Shown here one piece after another: positions 4,303 to 7,704 of a stretch of DNA of 7,704 bases. The stretch comes from Actinomycetes bacterium (GTDB lineage: Bacteria; Actinomycetota; Actinomycetes; Actinomycetales; Cellulomonadaceae). A model generated the notes under the pieces. It had not been told where the DNA came from and did no database searches. It saw nothing but the letters and a program-made list of their open reading frames with translations. Every line of letters begins with the position of its first letter. Positions within the stretch are counted from its first letter, which is position 1. Where the stretch lies: the NCBI GenBank assembly GCA_023418375.1, contig JAEZZV010000090.1:1-7704 (forward strand), given 5' to 3'. Made by a program: the position numbers and the translations under genes.

Positions 4303-4310
4303 AGCGCTGG
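4303..4310 (-). promoter_or_regulatory. Upstream copy of the attenuator complement (segment 1)
   Basis: RNA CCAGCGCT (4310-4303), immediately before the leader's Shine-Dalgarno, is a perfect 8-bp complement of AGCGCTGG (4230-4223) just after the leader stop. It therefore competes with the distal arm at 4174-4182 for the same partner. AGCGCT is self-complementary, so the three copies could also pair in other combinations. Confidence 0.4.
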
Positions 4311-4318
4311 ACGCCACG

Positions 4319-4348
4319 ACGCTAGTGCGTGGACGCGCGCGTCTGCAA
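4319..4348 (-). promoter_or_regulatory. Promoter of the leader-cysK-cysE unit
   Basis: -35 TTGCAG (4348-4343), an 18-bp spacer and -10 TAGCGT (4324-4319, TANNNT type) on the minus strand. Transcription would begin near 4312-4315, about 25 nt before the leader ATG. The spacing and -10 class match the promoter of the Met/Cys leader unit. Confidence 0.55.
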
Positions 4349-4353
4349 CGTGG

Positions 4354-4374
4354 TCGCCGCCCCTCGGACGGCGA
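4354..4374 (-). terminator. Hairpin directly after tRNA-Gly
   Basis: TCGCCGTCC-GAG-GGGCGGCGA forms a 9-bp stem with one G-U pair and a 3-nt loop, starting at the base after the encoded CCA. It separates the tRNA transcript from the cysK leader promoter, whose -35 begins 6 nt further on. Confidence 0.55.
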
Positions 4375-4448
4375 TGGAGCGGGCGACGGGAATCGAACCC
4401 GCATGACCAGCTTGGAAGGCTGGGGCTCTGCCATTGAGCTACGCCCGC
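4375..4448 (-). tRNA. tRNA-Gly(TCC), CCA encoded
   Basis: Cloverleaf read by eye on the minus strand: acceptor GCGGGCG/CGCCCGC, D-arm containing AGCTCAATGGCAGAGC, anticodon stem CCAGC/GCTGG with loop CTTCCAA (anticodon TCC), and T-arm GCGGGTTCGATTCCCGT. The discriminator base is U, usual for tRNA-Gly, and CCA (4377-4375) is encoded. It lies between the sugar dehydrogenase gene and the cysK leader, all on the same strand. Confidence 0.96.
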
Positions 4449-4486
4449 GTGCCCCGGAGCCCGGGACGGGGACCAGGGTACCCAGT

Positions 4487-4504
4487 GCCCGGGCGTGACC
4501 GGGC
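4487..4504 (-). terminator. Hairpin after the UDP-glucose dehydrogenase gene
   Basis: GCCCGG (4487-4492) and CCGGGC (4499-4504) form a 6-bp stem with a 6-nt loop, 5 nt after the stop codon. A GGGTACCC palindrome (4476-4483) follows. It probably ends the dehydrogenase message before tRNA-Gly. Confidence 0.45.
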
Positions 4505-4509
4505 GCCCC

Positions 4510-5889
4510 TCACGCCGTCGGGCGGCCGAGCCCCCGGAACTCCCAGCCCGCGGCGCGCCAGGCGGCCGGGTCGAGCTTGCCCCGGGCGTCGACCACGCGC
4601 GGCGTCGGGGTGAGCGCGGCGAGCGCGGACGGGTCGGCGTCGAGGAACTGCCGCCACTCGGTCAGCACGAGCACGACGGCGGTGTCCTGGACGGCCTCCT
4701 CGGTGGACGAGGCGTAGGTGAGGGTGGGGAAGGTCCGCCGGGCTGTCTCTCCCGCCGCGGGGTCGAAGACCTTGACCTGTGCGCCGCGCAGGTGCAGCGC
4801 CGCCGCGACGTTGAGGGCGGGGGAGTCGCGCACGTCGTCGGTCTCGGGCTTGAACGCCGCGCCGAGGACGCCGATCGGCGCGTTCAGCACCGACCCGCCG
4901 CACGCCTCGACCGCCAGGGCGACGACGGCCTCGCGCTGGCCCATGTTGATCTCGTCGACCTTCTGGAGCAGGCCGGCCATGCGGTAGGCGCCCAGCTCGC
5001 CGGACCGGTGCATGAGCGCCCGGATGTCCTTGGGCAGGCAGCCGCCGCCGAAGCCCAGGCCGGCGTCGAGGAACTTGCGCCCGATGCGCGGGTCGAGGCC
5101 GATCGCGTCCGCCAGCACGGTGACGTCGGCTCCTGCCGCCTCGCAGACGCTGGCCACGGCGTTGATGAAGGAGATCTTCGTCGCGAGGAACGCGTTGGCG
5201 CTGACCTTGACGAGCTCCGCGGTCGGCAGGTCGCAGACGATCACGGGGGCGCCCTCGTCGATCGGCTGCGCGTAGACCCGGCGCAGCAACGCCTCGGAGC
5301 GCGCCGACACCCCGCCGATGACGATGCGGTCCGGGTGGAGCGTGTCCTCGACGGCCTTGCCCTCGCGCAGGAACTCCGGGTTCCACACGAGCTCGGCCTC
5401 GACGCCCGCGGGCGCGTGCCGGGCCACGAGGTCCCGCAGGCGCGCAGCCGTCCCGACCGGCACCGTGGACTTGCCGACGATCACCGCGTCGCGCGTCAGG
5501 TGCTCGGCCACGGCCCGCGTGGCGGCCTCGACGTAGCTGAGGTTCGCGGCGTTGCTGCCCGGCTGCTGCGGGGTGCCCACGCAGATGAAGTGCACGTCGG
5601 CGTCGGCGACGGCGTCCGCGACGTCGGTCGTGAAGCGCAGACGACCCGACCCGACCTGCTCGGCGAGAAGCGCGTCGAGGCCGGGCTCGTAGAAGGGGAC
5701 CTTGCCGAGCGAGAGAGCGTGCGTCTTCTCCGCGTCGGTGTCGAACCCGACCACCTCGAAGCCGAGGGCGGCCATCGCGGCAGCGTGCGTGGCACCGAGG
5801 TACCCGGTGCCGATGACGCTGATCCGGGGCGCCGGCCCGTCGGTGGTCGCCGGCGCGTGCGCGCTCGCGGTGCTGACGGCATCGGTCAT
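4510..5889 (-). CDS. ugd: UDP-glucose 6-dehydrogenase (UDP-glucose/GDP-mannose dehydrogenase family)
   Basis: NAD-dependent four-electron oxidation of a nucleotide sugar, most likely UDP-glucose to UDP-glucuronate, for cell-surface polysaccharide. 459 residues, normal for the family. Motifs: Rossmann GTGYLG (27-32) after a ~20-residue low-complexity N-terminus, FYEPGLDALL (66-75), VGTPQQPG (104-111), KSTVPVGT (140-147), NPEFLREGKA (170-179), the K228/N232 region in ELVKVSANAFLATKISFINAV, and the catalytic Cys284 in FGGGCLPKD. The C-terminal NAD/UDP-binding part includes GAAFKPETDDVRDSPA. The ATG at 5889 has AGGAG 6 nt upstream. It stands alone, divergent from tRNA-Pro. GDP-mannose or UDP-N-acetyl sugar specificity cannot be excluded, but YEPGL and FLATK favour UDP-glucose. 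Confidence 0.93.
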   Translation of the reverse strand: MTDAVSTASAHAPATTDGPAPRISVIGTGYLGATHAAAMAALGFEVVGFDTDAEKTHALSLGKVPFYEPGLDALLAEQVGSGRLRFTTDVADAVADADVHFICVGTPQQPGSNAANLSYVEAATRAVAEHLTRDAVIVGKSTVPVGTAARLRDLVARHAPAGVEAELVWNPEFLREGKAVEDTLHPDRIVIGGVSARSEALLRRVYAQPIDEGAPVIVCDLPTAELVKVSANAFLATKISFINAVASVCEAAGADVTVLADAIGLDPRIGRKFLDAGLGFGGGCLPKDIRALMHRSGELGAYRMAGLLQKVDEINMGQREAVVALAVEACGGSVLNAPIGVLGAAFKPETDDVRDSPALNVAAALHLRGAQVKVFDPAAGETARRTFPTLTYASSTEEAVQDTAVVLVLTEWRQFLDADPSALAALTPTPRVVDARGKLDPAAWRAAGWEFRGLGRPTA

Positions 5890-5948
5890 GGGAGGCTCCT
5901 GCTCGCTCGTGCGGGGCGGTCGCGCCGGTGCGCCCGGTGTGTCCGATC

Positions 5949-5956
5949 ACGGTATA
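5949..5956 (-). promoter_or_regulatory. Possible -10 region of the ugd promoter
   Basis: TATACCGT on the minus strand contains a TANNNT match (TACCGT) in a locally AT-rich patch 60 nt before the ugd start. No convincing -35 is found at 17-18 bp, so the call rests on the -10 alone. Confidence 0.35.
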
Positions 5957-6033
5957 GGGCGGGCAAACTTCTTTCGACCCCAGCCCGGGGCGGGCGTGCC
6001 GTCGGTGGCGACGGAGGGCGGCGCGGGCCCCAG

Positions 6034-6039
6034 TAGGCT
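6034..6039 (+). promoter_or_regulatory. Possible -10 box of tRNA-Pro
   Basis: TAGGCT fits TANNNT and ends 11 nt before the mature 5' end of tRNA-Pro, a typical distance. The -35 region is not recognisable. Confidence 0.35.
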
Positions 6040-6050
6040 GCGCGGTGTCA

Positions 6051-6123
6051 CGGGATGTGGCGCAGGTGGTAGCGCGTCCGCTTTGGGAGCGGAAGGTCGC
6101 GAGTTCGAGTCTCGCCATCCCGA
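6051..6123 (+). tRNA. tRNA-Pro(TGG)
   Basis: Cloverleaf by eye: acceptor CGGGATG/CATCCCG, D-stem GCGC/GCGC with loop AGGTGGTA, anticodon stem TCCGC/GCGGA with loop TTTGGGA (anticodon TGG), T-stem GCGAG/CTCGC with TTCGAGT, and discriminator A. CCA is not encoded (the next bases are CCC), unlike tRNA-Gly in this window. It precedes tig on the same strand, an arrangement I recall as common in actinobacteria. Confidence 0.96.
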
Positions 6124-6144
6124 CCCTGTCCCGCCGACCTGGGA

Positions 6145-6169
6145 CCACGCCCGCGGCCGGGCATCGTGG
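6145..6169 (+). terminator. Hairpin between tRNA-Pro and tig
   Basis: GCCCG (6149-6153) and CGGGC (6158-6162) close a CGGC loop, and CCAC/GTGG (6145-6148, 6166-6169) extends the stem across a 3-nt bulge. It lies 21 nt after the tRNA and before the proposed tig -10, so it may end the tRNA transcript. Confidence 0.4.
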
Positions 6170-6176
6170 CGTGCCG

Positions 6177-6182
6177 TAAGAT
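6177..6182 (+). promoter_or_regulatory. Possible -10 box of tig
   Basis: TAAGAT matches the TANNNT consensus about 98 nt before the tig GTG; transcription from near 6189 would give a C-rich 5' UTR of about 90 nt. The -35 is poor, so this is a tentative call. Confidence 0.4.
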
Positions 6183-6279
6183 CGGCGGGCGGCGCCTGCG
6201 CGCCGACCGCAGGGCAGCAGGCTCCACGCCGCCCCGAGCTCGCCCCCCACACCGCCCCGCCACATCCTGGAGAACCTCT

Positions 6280-7638
6280 GTGAAGAGCGCCGTCGAGACC
6301 CTGGACGCCACCACCGTCAAGCTGACGGTCGAGGTGTCGGGTGACGAGCTGAAGCCGAGCATCGACCACGCGTACGAGCACATCGGCTCGCAGGTGCAGA
6401 TCCCGGGCTTCCGGAAGGGCAAGGTCCCGCCGCGCATCCTCGACCAGCGGGTCGGCCGGGCGGCCGTCATCGAGCACGCCGTCAACGACGGCCTGCCCGG
6501 CTTCTACGGCCAGGCGGTCAACGAGGCCGGCCTGCGCCCGCTCGGCCAGCCCGACATCGAGGTGACGGAGGTCCCCGCGCTCACCGACCCGACCGCCGGT
6601 CTCACCTTCACCGCTCAGGTCGAGGTCCGTCCCGACCTCGAGCTCCCTGCCCTGGAGTCCCTCACCGTGACGGTGTCGGACGTGGAGGTCAGCGACGAGG
6701 ACGTCGACGCGCGGCTCGACGCGCTCCGTGAGCGCTTCGGCACGCTCGTCGGCGTGGACCGGCCCGCGGCGGACGGCGACTACGTCGTCATCGACCTGCG
6801 CGCCGTCCAGGGCGAGACCGAGATCGACTCCGTCTCCGGTGTCTCGTACCAGATCGGCTCCGGGAACCTGCTCGAGGGCCTGGACGAGGCCCTGACCGGT
6901 CTGTCCGCGGGGGAGACGACCACGTTCGAGGCCCCGCTCGCCGGAGGCGAGCACGCGGGCGAGCCGGCCCACGTGACCGTCACGGCGACCTCGGTGAAGA
7001 CGCGGGACCTGCCCGCCGCCGACGACGACTTCGCCCAGCTCGCGAGCGAGTTCGACACCCTCGCCGAGCTCCGCGACGACCTGCGCGAGCAGGTCACGCG
7101 CGTCAAGCAGCAGAACCGTGCGGTCGAGGCCCGCGAGGCGCTGATGGCCGCGCTGAAGGAGGCCGTCGAGGTCCCCGTGCCGACGAACGCCGTGCAGAGC
7201 GAGGTGCACCGCCACCTCGAGTCCGAGGGGCGCCTCGAGGACGAGAACCACCGCGCCGAGGTAGAGGAGCAGACGCGCGCCGAGCTCGTCGAGCGCATCC
7301 TCCTCGACACGCTCGCCGAGAAGCTCGCCGTCCAGGTGCGCCAGGAGGAGCTGCTCGACTTCATGGTCAACGCGGCGGCCCAGTACGGCATGGACCCGAG
7401 CACCTTCGTGCAGACGGTCGACCGCCAGGGCCAGCTGCCGGCCATGGTCGGCGAGGTCGCCCGCTCGAAGGCGATGGCGCTCGCGCTGCGCCAGGTGACG
7501 GTCGTCGACGGCGCCGGCGCCCCGGTCGACCTCTCGGAGTTCATCGGCACCGACGAGGAGGACGAGGCCGCCGAGGCCGTCGAGGCCGCGGAGGTCGGCG
7601 CCGAGGACGAGGCGGGCAGCGAGGACGCCAAGGCCTGA
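6280..7638 (+). CDS. tig: Trigger factor (ribosome-associated chaperone / peptidyl-prolyl isomerase)
   Basis: Binds ribosomal protein uL23 at the exit tunnel and shields nascent chains. 452 residues, typical length. The N-terminal ribosome-binding domain carries the diagnostic loop GFRKGKVPP (43-51). The FKBP-type isomerase domain lies at roughly 160-245 (from ADGDYVVIDL, with GSGNLLEGLDEALTGLSAGE), and a long helical C-terminal chaperone domain follows. The last ~30 residues are an Asp/Glu/Ala-rich acidic tail (from about 423), as in many actinobacterial trigger factors. Start: GTG at 6280 with GGAGA 6 nt upstream, matching the family N-terminus (MKSAVETLDATTVKL); the open frame extends further upstream across the promoter region, which is not coding. 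In related genomes clpP genes usually follow, but the window ends first. Confidence 0.97.
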   Translation: MKSAVETLDATTVKLTVEVSGDELKPSIDHAYEHIGSQVQIPGFRKGKVPPRILDQRVGRAAVIEHAVNDGLPGFYGQAVNEAGLRPLGQPDIEVTEVPALTDPTAGLTFTAQVEVRPDLELPALESLTVTVSDVEVSDEDVDARLDALRERFGTLVGVDRPAADGDYVVIDLRAVQGETEIDSVSGVSYQIGSGNLLEGLDEALTGLSAGETTTFEAPLAGGEHAGEPAHVTVTATSVKTRDLPAADDDFAQLASEFDTLAELRDDLREQVTRVKQQNRAVEAREALMAALKEAVEVPVPTNAVQSEVHRHLESEGRLEDENHRAEVEEQTRAELVERILLDTLAEKLAVQVRQEELLDFMVNAAAQYGMDPSTFVQTVDRQGQLPAMVGEVARSKAMALALRQVTVVDGAGAPVDLSEFIGTDEEDEAAEAVEAAEVGAEDEAGSEDAKA

Positions 7639-7663
7639 GGCCACCAGACGCCGGACCGCCGCG

Positions 7664-7704
7664 CCCCCCCCCGGGGGCCCCCCCCCCGGGGAACGGCCCG
7701 GGGC
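7664..7704. other. C/G homopolymer block after tig
   Basis: After tig come nine C (7664-7672), five G (7673-7677), ten C (7678-7687) and four G (7688-7691), then a GC-only remainder apart from AA. The C and G runs can pair in several registers and may act as the tig terminator. A homopolymer block at the very end of the window could also mark a contig end or base-calling error, so run lengths should be treated with caution. Confidence 0.5.

Noticed and set aside
4071..4374. SAM riboswitch or T-box in the cysK leader
   Set aside because: I could not find the conserved cores of either class. The polycysteine frame and complementary arms explain the leader better.
4231..4434. 67-codon version of the cysteine leader starting at 4434
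   Set aside because: It would begin inside tRNA-Gly and cross the tRNA terminator and the cysK-unit promoter; the ATG at 4290 has its own strong Shine-Dalgarno.
4439..6265. 608-codon minus-strand open frame across the ugd gene and tRNA-Pro
   Set aside because: It overlaps ugd in another frame on the same strand and crosses a tRNA gene; the composition is Arg/Ala/Gly-rich with no motifs.
5947..7644. 565-codon minus-strand open frame opposite tig
   Set aside because: It is antisense to the clear trigger factor gene and to tRNA-Pro, with repetitive Leu/Gly/Asp/Val composition and no family resemblance.
1..7704. CRISPR array, insertion sequence, integrase or tRNA-anchored attachment site
   Set aside because: There are no spaced direct repeats, no transposase or integrase reading frame, and no duplicated 3' ends of tRNA-Gly or tRNA-Pro elsewhere in the window. 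All genes look chromosomal and native in composition.

Overview
The window is very GC-rich with strong G/C third-position bias, GTG starts and TANNNT-type -10 boxes. It reads as the chromosome of a high-GC actinobacterium. A Micrococcales/Cellulomonas-like organism is my guess from the protein sequences; no database was consulted.

Layout. The left and middle parts are almost all on the minus strand, so read them right to left. (a) 5889-4510: a UDP-glucose dehydrogenase-type gene. (b) 4448-4375: tRNA-Gly(TCC) with an encoded CCA and a hairpin directly after it. (c) 4348-2544: a sulfur unit made of a promoter, a 19-codon reading frame ending in a cysteine cluster, a set of mutually exclusive complementary segments, then cysK and cysE 3 nt apart, closed by a hairpin with 13-bp perfect outer arms. 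(d) 2409-1019: a self-contained regulator/membrane-protein pair. It has an apparently leaderless YtrA-type GntR repressor whose promoter carries an inverted repeat, overlapping by ATGA a DUF1648-type membrane protein. (e) 981-1: a second sulfur-like unit made of a promoter, a palindrome, another 19-codon leader frame rich in Met and containing Cys, a chain of hairpins, and then an SsuB/TauB/NrtD-family ABC ATPase that runs off the window start. On the plus strand, tRNA-Pro(TGG) at 6051-6123 and the trigger factor gene tig at 6280-7638 form the right part. The window ends in C/G homopolymers.

How the parts fit. CysE makes O-acetylserine, and CysK converts it with sulfide to cysteine. The ABC ATPase belongs to a family that imports sulfonates and similar oxyanions, which could supply sulfur. 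Both units start with a short, well-initiated reading frame whose codons are the end products of the sulfur pathway: five Cys in the last nine codons before cysK, and five Met plus two Cys before the ABC gene. The main result of this reading is therefore a probable pair of amino-acid-sensing leader peptides (cysteine for synthesis, methionine/cysteine for uptake), each embedded in RNA with competing stems. Polycysteine leader frames are known in mycobacteria. The Met-rich one in front of an SsuB-like gene is the less familiar element.
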